Below, one piece after another: positions 55,451-64,000 of a DNA stretch of 64,000 nt (its first letter is position 1; each line of letters opens with the position of its first letter). The notes beneath the pieces are model-generated. The model did no database searches. It worked only from the letters and a program-made list of their open reading frames with translations, and was not told where the DNA came from. The translations under genes and the position numbers were made by a program. Source of the DNA: Streptomyces sp. R41. Lineage in GTDB: Bacteria; Actinomycetota; Actinomycetes; Streptomycetales; Streptomycetaceae. The stretch spans positions 9,035,001 through 9,099,000 of the forward strand of contig NZ_CP163443.1 of NCBI RefSeq assembly GCF_041053055.1, given 5' to 3'.

Positions 55451-57097
55451 ATGACTGCCACTCTCGTCGCCAAGAACCTCGCCGCCGGACACGGCGACCG
55501 CTCGCTCTTCTCCGGGCTCGACCTCGTCGTCGCGCCCGGCGATGTGATCGGGCTCGTCGGTGCCAACGGCGCGGGCAAGTCCACGCTGCTGCGCCTGCTC
55601 GCCGGTCTCCTCACGCCGGAGGAGGGGGAGCTGCGGCTGTCCCCGCCGTCCGCGACCGTCGGGCATCTGCCGCAGGAGCCGGAGCGGCGGGAGGGCGAGA
55701 CCGTACGGGAGTTCCTCGCGCGCCGCACGGGCGTCGCCGAGGCCCAGCGGGTGATGGACGAGGCGACACAGGCGCTCGTCGACGGAGCGCCCGGCGCGGA
55801 CGACGCGTACGCCACCAGCCTGGAGCGGTGGCTCGACCTCGGCGGCGCCGACCTCGACGAGCGCGCCGAGGAGGTCGCCGACTCCCTGGGGCTCCGCGTC
55901 GACCTGGACCAGCCGATGACGTCCCTGTCCGGCGGCCAGGCTGCCCGCGCCGGACTCGCTTCCCTCCTCCTCTCCCGCTACGACGTGTTTCTGCTCGACG
56001 AGCCGACGAACGACCTGGACCTGGACGGTCTGGAACGCCTCGAACGCTTCGTGAGCGGCCTGCGCGCCGGGACCGTCGTCGTCAGCCACGACCGCGAGTT
56101 CCTGACCCGGACGGTCACCAAGGTGCTCGAACTGGACCTCGTACAGCAGCGGATCACGCTGTACGGCGGTGGATACGAGGCCTATCTGGAGGAGCGGGAC
56201 GTGGCCCGCCGGCACGCCCGCGACGACTACGAGGAGTACGCCGACAAGCGGTCCGCGCTCGAGGGCCGGGCCCAGATGCAGCGCTCCTGGATGGACAAGG
56301 GCGTCAAGAACGCCCGGCGCAAAGCGGGCAACGACAACGACAAGATCGGCCGCAAGTTCCGCAGCGAGGCCAGCGAGAAGCAGGCCGCGAAGGCCCGGCA
56401 GACCCAGCGCATGATCGAACGCCTCGACGTCGTCGAGGAGCCGCGCAAGGAGTGGGAGCTGCGCATGGAGATCGCGGCGGCCCCGCGGTCCGGCGCGGTC
56501 GTCGCCGCGCTGCGGGACGCGGAGGTGCGGCGTGGCGAGTACACCTTCGGCCCGGCCACACTGCAGATCGACTGGGCGGACCGGGTCGCGGTCACCGGCG
56601 CGAACGGCGCGGGCAAGTCGACGCTGCTCGGCGCCCTGCTGGGCCGAGTCCCGCTGGACGCGGGCCACGCCACGCTCGGCTCGGGCGTGATCGTCGGCGA
56701 GGTCGACCAGGCCCGCAAGCTGTTCCTCGGCTCCGAGTCCTTGCTGGACGCGTTCTGCGCGGCGGTCCCGGACACGGAACCGGCCGAGGTCCGCACACTG
56801 CTGGCCAAGTTCGGCCTGAAGTCGCACCACGTCCTGCGCCAGGCGGCGACCCTCTCCCCGGGCGAACGCACCCGCTCGGCACTGGCCCTGTTGCAGGGCC
56901 GAGGCGTCAACCTCCTCGTCCTCGACGAGCCGACCAACCACCTCGACCTCCCCGCCATCGAGCAGCTGGAATCGGCCCTGGACTCCTACGAGGGCACGCT
57001 CCTGTTGGTCACCCACGACCGCCGCATGCTCGACGCGGTCCACACGACCCGCCGCCTGGAGGTGGCGGACGGCAAGGTGACGGAACTGCCGTCGTAG
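55451..57097 (+). CDS. ABC-F family ATPase (housekeeping type)
   Basis: 548 residues, two ABC cassettes without membrane domain. Walker [10 protein letters not shown] twice, signatures LSGGQ and LSPGE, and Walker B with EPTNDLD and EPTNHLD. The linker is highly charged ([20 protein letters not shown]). The second signature deviates (SPGE), as in many actinobacterial copies. Such proteins adjust ribosome function; no leader hairpin is present here, unlike the ABC-F gene at 18117. Probably translation-related rather than resistance. Confidence 0.92.
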   Translation: MTATLVAKNLAAGHGDRSLFSGLDLVVAPGDVIGLVGANGAGKSTLLRLLAGLLTPEEGELRLSPPSATVGHLPQEPERREGETVREFLARRTGVAEAQRVMDEATQALVDGAPGADDAYATSLERWLDLGGADLDERAEEVADSLGLRVDLDQPMTSLSGGQAARAGLASLLLSRYDVFLLDEPTNDLDLDGLERLERFVSGLRAGTVVVSHDREFLTRTVTKVLELDLVQQRITLYGGGYEAYLEERDVARRHARDDYEEYADKRSALEGRAQMQRSWMDKGVKNARRKAGNDNDKIGRKFRSEASEKQAAKARQTQRMIERLDVVEEPRKEWELRMEIAAAPRSGAVVAALRDAEVRRGEYTFGPATLQIDWADRVAVTGANGAGKSTLLGALLGRVPLDAGHATLGSGVIVGEVDQARKLFLGSESLLDAFCAAVPDTEPAEVRTLLAKFGLKSHHVLRQAATLSPGERTRSALALLQGRGVNLLVLDEPTNHLDLPAIEQLESALDSYEGTLLLVTHDRRMLDAVHTTRRLEVADGKVTELPS

Positions 57098-57123
57098 GGG
57101 CACTGCTCAGCCGCGCGCAGCCG

Positions 57124-57213
57124 TGCCGCCGGGGCGGCAGCCCACCCGCAGCGACACGTGAGTGCCGGGTGCAACTGTCGTAGCTGTGGGCATGCGTGCC
57201 GCTAGGGGCGGCA
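57124..57213. terminator. Two hairpins between the ABC-F and tex genes
   Basis: Stem 1: TGCCGCC (57124-57130) with GGCGGCA (57133-57139). Stem 2: TGCCGC (57197-57202) with GCGGCA (57208-57213). Both lie in the 226-bp convergent gap and are GC-rich without U-tracts, as is usual here. The rest of the gap holds nothing I can identify. Confidence 0.5.
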
Positions 57214-57323
57214 TGGGTGGGCCAGAGCGGCACCCCGTATGCGCCGGGCTGCGCACCCGCCCCCGAGCTCAGCCCCCGCGCCGGGGCCCTGTCACCAAGG
57301 CCCCGGCACCGATAGCCGAAGGA

Positions 57324-59711
57324 TCAGCCCCGACCCCGCTTGGGGTCCACCAACCCCGCCCGCCGCAACGCATCCGCCATCGCACTGTTCGCAGGCGGCG
57401 GCGCCTGCCGAGACCCACCGCCCCCGGCACCGCCCGCACGCCCCTGCCGCGGCTGCTGACCCCGCTGCTGCGGCGGCCGCCCCCCACGCTGAGGCCGCCC
57501 GCCCCCCTCGGGAGCCGGTGCCGCCGCCTCGTCGTCCAACCGCAGCGTCAGCGAAATCCGCTTCCGCGGAATGTCGATGTCCAGCACCTTCACCTTGACG
57601 ATGTCCCCGGGCTTCACCACGTCCCGCGGGTCCTTGACGAAGGTCTTGGACATCGCGGAGACATGCACAAGCCCGTCCTGGTGGACGCCGACATCCACAA
57701 AGGCTCCGAAGGCGGCCACATTCGTGACGACCCCCTCCAGCACCATCCCGGACGCCAGGTCGGAGATCTTCTCCACACCCTCCTTGAAGGTGGCCGTCTT
57801 GAAGGCGGGCCGCGGGTCGCGCCCGGGCTTCTCCAGCTCCTTCAGGATGTCCGTGACGGTCGGCAGACCGAACGTCTCGTCGACGAAGTCGTCCGGCCGC
57901 AGCGAGCGCAGCACCCCCGTGTTGCCGATCAGCGACGCGACCTCGCTCCCCGCCGTCTTCACCATCCGCCGCACCACGGGGTACGCCTCGGGGTGCACGC
58001 TGGACGCGTCCAGCGGATCGTCCCCGCCCCGGATCCGCAGGAAGCCCGCACACTGCTCGTATGCCTTCGGACCGAGCCGGGCCACGCCCTTGAGGGCCGT
58101 ACGTGACCGGAAGGGCCCGTTCGCATCCCGATGCGCCACGATGTTCTCCGCGAGCCCGGAGGTGATCCCGGAGACCCGCGCCAGCAGCGGCGCCGACGCC
58201 GTGTTCACGTCCACGCCCACGCCGTTCACACAGTCCTCGACGACCGCGTCGAGCGACCGGGACAGCTTCACCTCGGACAGGTCGTGCTGGTACTGCCCGA
58301 CCCCGATGGACTTCGGGTCGATCTTCACCAGCTCGGCGAGCGGGTCCTGGAGCCGGCGCGCGATGGACACGGCGCCGCGCAGCGACACGTCCATGTCGGG
58401 CAGTTCCTGCGAGGCGAACGCGGACGCCGAGTACACGGATGCCCCCGCCTCGGAGACCATCACCTTGGTGAGCTTCAACTCGGGGTGCTTGGCGATGAGC
58501 TCACCGGCGAGCTTGTCCGTCTCACGGGACGCCGTGCCGTTGCCGATCGCGATCAGCTCGACCGCGTGCTCCTTGGCGAGCCGCGCGACCTTGGCGATGG
58601 CCTCGTCCCACTTGTTGGCCGGGACGTGCGGGTAGATGACGTCCGTCGCGACGACCTTGCCGGTCGCGTCGACCACGGCGACCTTCACACCGGTACGGAA
58701 CCCGGGGTCGAGGCCAAGCGTCGCGCGCGTGCCCGCGGGGGCGGCGAGCAGCAGGTCGCGCAGGTTGGCCGCGAAGACGTTCACCGCCTCGTCCTCGGCG
58801 GCCGTCCGCAGCCGCAGCCGCAGGTCGATGCCGAGGTGCACGAGAATCCGGGTCCGCCAGGCCCAACGGACGGTGTCCGTGAGCCACTTGTCGGCGGGGC
58901 GGCCGCGGTCGGCGATCTGGAAGCGGTGGGCGACGATCCCCTCGTACGAGGAGGGACCGGGCTGCTCGGACGGCTCCTCGGGCTCCAGGACGAGGTCGAG
59001 GACCTCCTCCTTCTCGCCGCGCAGCATGGCGAGGATGCGGTGCGAGGGCAGCTCCTTGAAGGGCTCGGCGAAGTCGAAGTAGTCGGCGAACTTGGCGCCC
59101 GCCTCCTCCTTGCCGTCCCGCACCTTGGCGGCGAGCCGCCCGCGCACCCACATGCGCTCACGCAGCTCGCCGATCAGGTCGGCGTCCTCCGAGAACCGCT
59201 CGGTGAGGATCGACCGGGCCCCGTCAAGGGCGGCCTGCGGATCGGCGACTCCCTTGTCGGCGTCGACGAAGGCCGCCGCCGCGGCGAGCGGGTCGATCGA
59301 CGGGTCGCCGAGCAGGCCCTCGGCCAGCGGCTCCAGGCCCGCCTCGCGCGCGATCTGCGCCTTCGTGCGCCGCTTCGGCTTGAACGGCAGATAGATGTCC
59401 TCAAGACGCGCCTTCGTCTCGGCGCCCCTGATCTGCGCCTCGACCTCGGCGGTGAGCTTGCCCTGCTCGCGCACCGAGTCGAGGATCGCGGCGCGCCGCT
59501 CCTCCAGCTCCCGCAGATAGCGCAGCCGCTCCTCGAGGGTGCGCAGCTGCGCATCGTCGAGCATCTCGGTCGCTTCCTTGCGGTAGCGGGCGATGAAGGG
59601 CACCGTCGAACCGCCGTCGAGCAAGTCGACGGCGGCCTTGACCTGCCGCTCCCGTACGCCGAGCTCCTCGGCGATCCTGCCTTCGATGGACCCTACGAGG
59701 GGTGTCGTCAC
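57324..59711 (-). CDS. tex: Tex-family RNA-binding transcription accessory protein
   Basis: 795 residues from GTG 59711, the usual Tex size. Domains in order: helical N-terminal Tex domain ([29 protein letters not shown]), YqgF/RNase H-like domain ([17 protein letters not shown]), helix-hairpin-helix region ([19 protein letters not shown]) and a C-terminal S1 domain ([29 protein letters not shown]) followed by a Gly/Arg/Gln-rich tail. It binds RNA and assists transcription and toxin or stress gene expression. The disordered RGG-like tail is longer than in proteobacterial Tex. Confidence 0.95.
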   Translation of the reverse strand: MTTPLVGSIEGRIAEELGVRERQVKAAVDLLDGGSTVPFIARYRKEATEMLDDAQLRTLEERLRYLRELEERRAAILDSVREQGKLTAEVEAQIRGAETKARLEDIYLPFKPKRRTKAQIAREAGLEPLAEGLLGDPSIDPLAAAAAFVDADKGVADPQAALDGARSILTERFSEDADLIGELRERMWVRGRLAAKVRDGKEEAGAKFADYFDFAEPFKELPSHRILAMLRGEKEEVLDLVLEPEEPSEQPGPSSYEGIVAHRFQIADRGRPADKWLTDTVRWAWRTRILVHLGIDLRLRLRTAAEDEAVNVFAANLRDLLLAAPAGTRATLGLDPGFRTGVKVAVVDATGKVVATDVIYPHVPANKWDEAIAKVARLAKEHAVELIAIGNGTASRETDKLAGELIAKHPELKLTKVMVSEAGASVYSASAFASQELPDMDVSLRGAVSIARRLQDPLAELVKIDPKSIGVGQYQHDLSEVKLSRSLDAVVEDCVNGVGVDVNTASAPLLARVSGITSGLAENIVAHRDANGPFRSRTALKGVARLGPKAYEQCAGFLRIRGGDDPLDASSVHPEAYPVVRRMVKTAGSEVASLIGNTGVLRSLRPDDFVDETFGLPTVTDILKELEKPGRDPRPAFKTATFKEGVEKISDLASGMVLEGVVTNVAAFGAFVDVGVHQDGLVHVSAMSKTFVKDPRDVVKPGDIVKVKVLDIDIPRKRISLTLRLDDEAAAPAPEGGGRPQRGGRPPQQRGQQPRQGRAGGAGGGGSRQAPPPANSAMADALRRAGLVDPKRGRG

Positions 59712-59799
59712 GATCCCGTACCGCCTTCTCCACTGAGGTTGCGCGGCAATTGTGGCAGGTGACACCGACAACGGGGGATCAGGGCACCGATCGGCGGTG

Positions 59800-60666
59800 T
59801 CAGCCCTTGCCGGTCATGCCCTCGGGGAAGGCGCCGGCCGCGAGCGCCGTCATGAGAAGGCCCTTGGCCAGTTCGGTGAGCCGTTCGACGCCCGCGGCGC
59901 CCAGATGCTCGTACGGGGCGCGGTCCAGCCGGTCCGTCCGCGCCTCGATCTCGCTGCGCAGGGCCACACCTGCCTCCGTCAACTCGCCCTCGGCGTCGAG
60001 CAGTCCGCGTTCCCGCAGCCGCCCGGCCGCCGCCTCCCAGTCCGTCCGGGACCAGCCGCGCGTGCCCAGCGCCCACTTCGGGGACATGCCCTTGCCGGTC
60101 GCGGTGTGACTCACCAGGGCCTCCACCGGGTCGAGTTCCGCGTCGAGCAGCACCGCGAGGTGGCCGTCGCCGCGGTGCTCGCGCAGCAGGGTGGCCGCGT
60201 GCCAGAGCGCGAGGTGCGGCGCGTCGGGCACCGGCAGGTCGGCGTGGGCTGCGTACAGCGGGCGCGCGGTCCTGGTGCAGGCCTCGGCCGCGCGCAGCGC
60301 GAGTTCCGCCGCCTCGGCCACCTCCTTGGAGGCGATGAGGTCCTCGCCGAGCAGTCGGCGCAGTGTCGCGTCGACGGCACGCGCGCGTGCCGCGAGTACG
60401 GTCTCCGGAGAGGCCGCCCGCCATACCTCGGGCACGTGCTTCGCCACCAGCTCGTGGCGGAAGTTGTAGAACGTCGCGGTCACCGTGCCTGGGCCCACCG
60501 CGCCCATGGCCGCGGCCCGGACGGCGATGTACGCGCCCCTGCTGTCCTCGATCCCGACCGCGGCGAGCTCCCGCCCCAGATCGGGCGAGAAGTAGTGCGT
60601 CGAGTGCAGCGGGTTGAGGACGTTGTGGCAGCGCCGCCCGGCGCGCTCCGGCAGTGGAGTGGTCAT
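59800..60666 (-). CDS. SCO6745 family protein
   Basis: 288 residues from ATG 60666. The opening [29 protein letters not shown] is characteristic of this actinobacterial helical family, as is the C-terminal wHTH-like part ([28 protein letters not shown]). It has conserved His (NPLHSTHYF), but no known activity. A 16-bp perfect palindrome lies 12 bp upstream, suggesting TetR-type repression. Confidence 0.88.
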   Translation of the reverse strand: MTTPLPERAGRRCHNVLNPLHSTHYFSPDLGRELAAVGIEDSRGAYIAVRAAAMGAVGPGTVTATFYNFRHELVAKHVPEVWRAASPETVLAARARAVDATLRRLLGEDLIASKEVAEAAELALRAAEACTRTARPLYAAHADLPVPDAPHLALWHAATLLREHRGDGHLAVLLDAELDPVEALVSHTATGKGMSPKWALGTRGWSRTDWEAAAGRLRERGLLDAEGELTEAGVALRSEIEARTDRLDRAPYEHLGAAGVERLTELAKGLLMTALAAGAFPEGMTGKG

Positions 60667-60677
60667 GCCCGGCACAT

Positions 60678-60693
60678 TACCGACTGGTCGGTA
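60678..60693. promoter_or_regulatory. TetR-type operator between the SCO6745-family and GlxA-type genes
   Basis: TACCGACTGGTCGGTA is a perfect 16-bp palindrome, the form typical of TetR-family operators. It lies 12-27 bp upstream of the SCO6745-family start and 86 bp from the GlxA-type start. No TetR gene is present in the window. Confidence 0.65.
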
Positions 60694-60778
60694 CGCCGGG
60701 AACGGTGGAGTCGGTGATGGCAGGAAAGGCGGGGTACTCGTCATTGCGGCCATCACCCCGGCCGCCAAGAATCAAGGC

Positions 60779-61732
60779 ATGCGAACCGTCCTGGTCGTCC
60801 TCTTCGACGCCGTGCAGAGCCTCGACGTCACGGGTCCCGTGGAGGTCTTCGCGGGCGCCGAGAACTACCGCGACGGCTCGTACCGCATCCGCACCGCCTC
60901 CCTGGACGGCACGCCGGTGCGCACCTCCAGCGGCCTCACCCTCGTCCCGGACCACTCGCTCGCCGACGCGCCCACCGCGCACACCCTTCTCGTCCCGGGC
61001 GGCGCCGGCACCCGCCGCCCCGACCCCCGCCTGACCCACTGGCTGCGCGAGAACGGCCCGCGCGCCGAACGCCTGGTCTCCGTCTGCACCGGCGCCCTCC
61101 TGCTCGCCGGAGCGGGCCTCCTGGACGGCCGCCGCGCCACGACCCACTGGGCCTACTGCGACAAGCTCGCCCGCGACCACCCGGCGATCCAGGTCGACCC
61201 TGATCCCATCTACGTCCGAGACGGCCAGGTGTCCACCTCGGCGGGCGTCACCTCCGGCATCGACCTGGCCCTCGCGCTCGTCGAGGAGGACCTGGGGCGC
61301 GAGGCCGCCCTCACCATCGCCCGTCACCTGGTCGTCTTCCTCAGGCGCCCAGGCAACCAGGCCCAGTTCAGCGCCCAGCTGGCCGCCCAGACCGCGCAGC
61401 GCGAACCGCTGCGCGAGGTCCAGCAATGGATCACCGAGCACCCCGACGACGACCTGAGCGTCGATTCGCTCGCGGCCCGTGCCCGCCTCTCGCCCCGCCA
61501 CTTCGCCCGCGCCTTCCGGACCGAGACCGGCATGACGCCCGGCCGGTACGTCGAGCGGGTCCGCCTCGAACACGCACGGCGCCTCCTGGAGGACACGGCC
61601 GACGGCATCGAGGAGATCTCCCGCGCGTCCGGCTACGGCACGCCCGAGGGGATGCGGCGCGCCTTCGTGAAGACCCTCGGCTCGGCACCGGCGGAGTACC
61701 GCCGCCGTTTCCGGCCGGCCATCAACCACTGA
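60779..61732 (+). CDS. GlxA-type regulator (DJ-1/PfpI domain plus AraC HTH)
   Basis: 317 residues from ATG 60779. An N-terminal DJ-1/PfpI-like domain (VVLFDAVQSLDVTGPVEVFAGA, VSVCTGALLLAGAGLL with the conserved Cys, STSAGVTSGIDLALALVEEDLG) precedes an AraC HTH (about 230-315; LSVDSLAARARLSPRHFARAFRTETG, EISRASGYGTPEGMRRAFVKTLG). Family members are activators or repressors sensing a small molecule. It is followed 21 bp later by a stand-alone DJ-1 enzyme, a possible target. Confidence 0.92.
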   Translation: MRTVLVVLFDAVQSLDVTGPVEVFAGAENYRDGSYRIRTASLDGTPVRTSSGLTLVPDHSLADAPTAHTLLVPGGAGTRRPDPRLTHWLRENGPRAERLVSVCTGALLLAGAGLLDGRRATTHWAYCDKLARDHPAIQVDPDPIYVRDGQVSTSAGVTSGIDLALALVEEDLGREAALTIARHLVVFLRRPGNQAQFSAQLAAQTAQREPLREVQQWITEHPDDDLSVDSLAARARLSPRHFARAFRTETGMTPGRYVERVRLEHARRLLEDTADGIEEISRASGYGTPEGMRRAFVKTLGSAPAEYRRRFRPAINH

Positions 61733-61753
61733 ATCCCACTGGAAGGGATCTCC

Positions 61754-62389
61754 ATGCAGATCGCCATCGTCCTCTACGAGCGCTTCACCGCCCTCGACGC
61801 CATCGGCCCGTACCAGATGCTCGGCGGCATCCCGGATGCGGAGGTGGTCCTCGTCGCCGAACGGCAGGGACCGGTCCGGGACGACCGGAACAGCCTCTCC
61901 CTGGTCGCCGACCGATCCTTCGCGGAAGTCCCGAGCCCCGACGTCCTCGTAGTTCCCGGCGGGCCGGACCTGAGCGCCGAACTGCGCAACGACGTCGTGC
62001 TCGACTGGCTGCGTACCGCCGATGCCACGACCACCTGGACGACGTCCGTGTGCACGGGCTCACTGCTGCTGGCCGCCGCGGGCCTGCTCAAGGGCCGCCG
62101 CGCCACCTCGCACTGGCTGGCGCTGGAGGAACTGAAGCGGCTGGGGGCGGAGGCGACCGGCGAGCGCGTCGTGACCGACGGCAAATACGTCACCGCGGCC
62201 GGAGTGTCGTCGGGCATCGACATGGGGCTCACCCTTGTCGGCAGGATCGCCGGTGACCGGGTCGCCCAGTCCGTCCAACTGCTGACCGAGTACGACCCGC
62301 AGCCGCCCTACGACGCGGGGTCCCCGGAGAAGGCCCCGGCCGATCTGGTCGAGCAGTGGCGCGCCGGGAACGGCCTCAGCCTCACGTAG
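61754..62389 (+). CDS. DJ-1/PfpI family protein, isonitrile hydratase-like
   Basis: 211 residues with AAGGGATC-type ribosome site before ATG 61754. It has the family nucleophile Cys in TSVCTGSLLLAAAGLLKG, the oxidised-Cys Glu position near YERFTALDAIGPYQML, and GVSSGIDMGLTLVGRIAGD. The RRATSHWLALEELKRLGAE stretch is reminiscent of isonitrile hydratase (InhA), which converts isonitriles to N-formyl amides. Its 3' end overlaps the convergent enoyl-CoA hydratase gene by 8 bases. Confidence 0.88.
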   Translation: MQIAIVLYERFTALDAIGPYQMLGGIPDAEVVLVAERQGPVRDDRNSLSLVADRSFAEVPSPDVLVVPGGPDLSAELRNDVVLDWLRTADATTTWTTSVCTGSLLLAAAGLLKGRRATSHWLALEELKRLGAEATGERVVTDGKYVTAAGVSSGIDMGLTLVGRIAGDRVAQSVQLLTEYDPQPPYDAGSPEKAPADLVEQWRAGNGLSLT

Positions 62390-63125
62390 TCCATGTGAAG
62401 CGCGGCTGCCTGCGCTCCAGAAACGCGGCGACCCCCTCCGCGGTGTCGCCGCTGCCCCGCGCCCGCTCCGCCCAGTACGCGTCCCGGTCCGTGCGCCCGT
62501 TCGCGAACTCCTTGGCCGCCGCCTGCGTCAGCAGCGAGCGCGCGGTCAGTACGCGCGTGAATTCCGCGACGCGCTTGTCGAGCTCGCCCGCGGGCAGTAC
62601 CTCGTCGACCAGACCCGTGCGCTGTGCCCGCTCCGTGTCGATCAACTCGCCCGAGAACAGCAGGTACTTGGCGGTGGCGGGCCCCACCAGCGACACCAAC
62701 CGCCGCGTGGAGGACGCCGGGTAGACGATCCCCAGCTTCGCCGGAGTCACCCCGAACAGCGACCCCTCCTCCGCGAACCGCAGATCGCAGGCGGCCGCGA
62801 GCTGGCACCCGCCGCCCACGCAGTACCCGCGGATCGCGGCCAGCGTCGGCTTCGGGAACGCGGCGAGCGCTTCCTCGGCGAGTGCGGCGAGGCCCTGCGC
62901 CTCGTCCGGGGAGCCCCGCAGCGTCGAGATGTCGGCCCCGGCGCAGAATGTCTCACCCTCGCCGGTGAGCACCAGCGCGTGTACATCGGCGTCGGCGGTC
63001 AACTCGTCGAGCAGGGACGGCAGCGCCCGCCACATGTCCGCCGTCATGGCGTTGCGCTTGGCCGGGTAGCGGATGACGACGGTGGCGACCCCGTCGCCGA
63101 CACGGTGCGACAGCTGCGGTTCCAT
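62382..63125 (-). CDS. Enoyl-CoA hydratase/isomerase family protein
   Basis: 247 residues from ATG 63125. Crotonase fold with RYPAKRNAMTADMW, GETFCAGADISTLRGSPDEAQG, GYCVGGGCQLAAACDLRFAEEGSLFGVTPAKLG. One catalytic Glu is present in the LRFAEEGSLFG region, but the second hydratase Glu is uncertain, so isomerase or hydrolase activity is possible. Separate from the acyl-CoA operon at 27-34 kb. Confidence 0.9.
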   Translation of the reverse strand: MEPQLSHRVGDGVATVVIRYPAKRNAMTADMWRALPSLLDELTADADVHALVLTGEGETFCAGADISTLRGSPDEAQGLAALAEEALAAFPKPTLAAIRGYCVGGGCQLAAACDLRFAEEGSLFGVTPAKLGIVYPASSTRRLVSLVGPATAKYLLFSGELIDTERAQRTGLVDEVLPAGELDKRVAEFTRVLTARSLLTQAAAKEFANGRTDRDAYWAERARGSGDTAEGVAAFLERRQPRFTWTT

Positions 63126-63189
63126 ACGCCGGATGCTAGCGGCATCCGCCGAACGTACGATCAAGGAGGGCAGGCGCGAGGAGGCGCTG

Positions 63190-63797
63190 ATGGCCACATC
63201 GCGGAAGGCCCGGCCCAGGAGCGAAACCGCGAAGCTCACCCGCAGTTTCGGCCGGCTCGCGGCGCTCGGCGTGATCCTCGTGCTCGCGGGGCTCGTCGGG
63301 CTCGTCTACACCGCGGCCGCCACTTTGACGTCGATGATCCTCTTCGGCTGGCTCCTGCTGATCGGCGGCGCGGTCGGACTGGTGCACGCGATCCAGGCGC
63401 GCGGCACCAACTTCTTCTGGCTCGGCCTCGCGGTCGCCGCCCTGAACCTCGCGGCCGGCGCGGTCGTCATCCGCCGACCGGACGCGGCCGCCGAGGCACT
63501 GACCATGTTCGCCGCGCTACTGTTCCTGACCGGCGGGGTGTTCCGCCTGGCCGGCAGCATCGTCGTGCGCGGCCCCCAGTTCGGCTGGACCTCGTCCAGG
63601 GCGCCTTCGACCTGCTGCTCGGCATCCTGGTCCTCGCTTCCTGGCCGAGCAGCAGCAAGTACGTCATCGGCGCCTTCTTCTCGCTCGCGCTGCTCTTCGA
63701 CGGCCTGGGCCTGATCGCGGCGGGACACGGCGGGCGGCGCGTCGTGGGCATGGTCTCGGAGCGCCTCGCGGACGACGGGAGGACGGGGAACGAATAG
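63190..63797 (+). pseudogene. HdeD/DUF308-type membrane protein, single-base frameshift
   Basis: About 202 residues when joined. From ATG 63190 (GAGGAGG upstream) it reads MATSRKARPRSETAKLTRSF and five hydrophobic segments (LGVILVLAGLVGLVYTAA, TSMILFGWLLLIGGAVGLVHAI) to RGPQFGWT. In the next frame the expected end follows (LVQGAFDLLLGILVLASWP, then SSKYVIGAFFSLALLFDGLG). One extra C near 63590-63591 restores the frame. HdeD-like proteins are small multi-pass membrane proteins, linked to acid stress in enterics. Confidence 0.75.
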
Positions 63798-64000
63798 GGC
63801 GAGCCCGGCCCCAAACCCGTACAACCCGAATAGTTCCGAAGTCCGCACAACAGGGACAGGAGCAGTCTCACAACTGACCGTGTCATACGCCGACGATCAG
63901 AAGCTGTCGATAAGAGCTGACTTCTGTTCAGTCATACGGCACCGACCAGCGCGTTACCAACACTCGATGTGTGGTGACAATCGAGCGCAAGGGCGGCGAC
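63798..64000. other. Window end: intergenic DNA and possible start of a further gene
   Basis: A CAGAAG/CTTCTG inverted pair (63898-63903, 63921-63926) may form a hairpin. At the very end, GTG 63971 or 63974 opens a frame reading VTIERKGGD to the edge, with no clear ribosome site. It could be the start of a plus-strand gene but cannot be judged. Confidence 0.25.

Overview
The window looks like a Streptomyces chromosome. It is very GC-rich, with strong third-position GC bias that produces long antisense shadow ORFs. It carries a WhiB-family regulator, an SsgA-family sporulation protein, a two-domain laccase and an SCO6745-family protein. From memory of landmark genes (laccase SCO6712, ssgD SCO6722, SCO6745), gene order resembles S. 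coelicolor SCO6712-SCO6745; I could not check this by alignment. There is no prophage, transposase, CRISPR array or PKS/NRPS cluster.

Layout. 1-8.9 kb: a coupled pair of secreted proteins (ThuA-sugar dehydrogenase, then a cupredoxin-OmpL47-DUF1080 protein cut by the window edge), divergent from a Tat-exported laccase; then a frameshifted unknown gene, a LacI regulator, a VOC protein and a WhiB regulator. 9-12.5 kb: a membrane protein, two unusual tandem tRNA genes, and directly behind them a zinc-ribbon SDR-like protein coupled to a leucine-rich-repeat gene that is broken. 12.5-27 kb: mixed housekeeping genes (HEAT-repeat protein, acyl-ACP desaturase, DDAH, ABC-F ATPase, GPP34 protein, PEP mutase-like enzyme, ssgD, endonuclease V and others). 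27.3-34.2 kb: a tight five-gene acyl-CoA degradation operon (racemase/CoA-transferase, F420-type oxidoreductase, acyl-CoA dehydrogenase, thiolase, FadB-like fusion). 34.3-36.7 kb: a benzoylformate decarboxylase-like enzyme and an IclR regulator. 37-40.6 kb: a sugar ABC transporter operon in which all three genes carry a lesion. 40.8-48 kb: SDR, lipoprotein, MerR regulator divergent from an acyl-CoA ligase, amino-acid permease, and a macro-domain protein coupled to a PfkB kinase. 48-53 kb: three secreted peptidases. 53-64 kb: amino-acid oxidase, unknown two-domain protein, ABC-F ATPase, Tex, SCO6745-family protein, GlxA-type regulator with a DJ-1 enzyme, enoyl-CoA hydratase and a frameshifted membrane protein.

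The most interesting region is 9.6-11.9 kb. Two 72-nt tRNA genes keep the anticodon arms of tRNA-Ala(GGC) and tRNA-Glu(CTC) but have altered acceptor stems. They lie 28 bp upstream of an SDR-fold protein that has lost the catalytic Ser and Tyr and gained a Cys4 zinc ribbon, and that gene overlaps an LRR gene. Other notable signals are four tandem 15-bp palindromic operators before the desaturase, a hairpin that hides the start of an ABC-F gene, and three genes interrupted by the same in-frame TAG-GTG.

Six genes carry frameshifts or in-frame stops, which suggests recent gene decay, systematic sequencing error, or both. Resequencing would decide.
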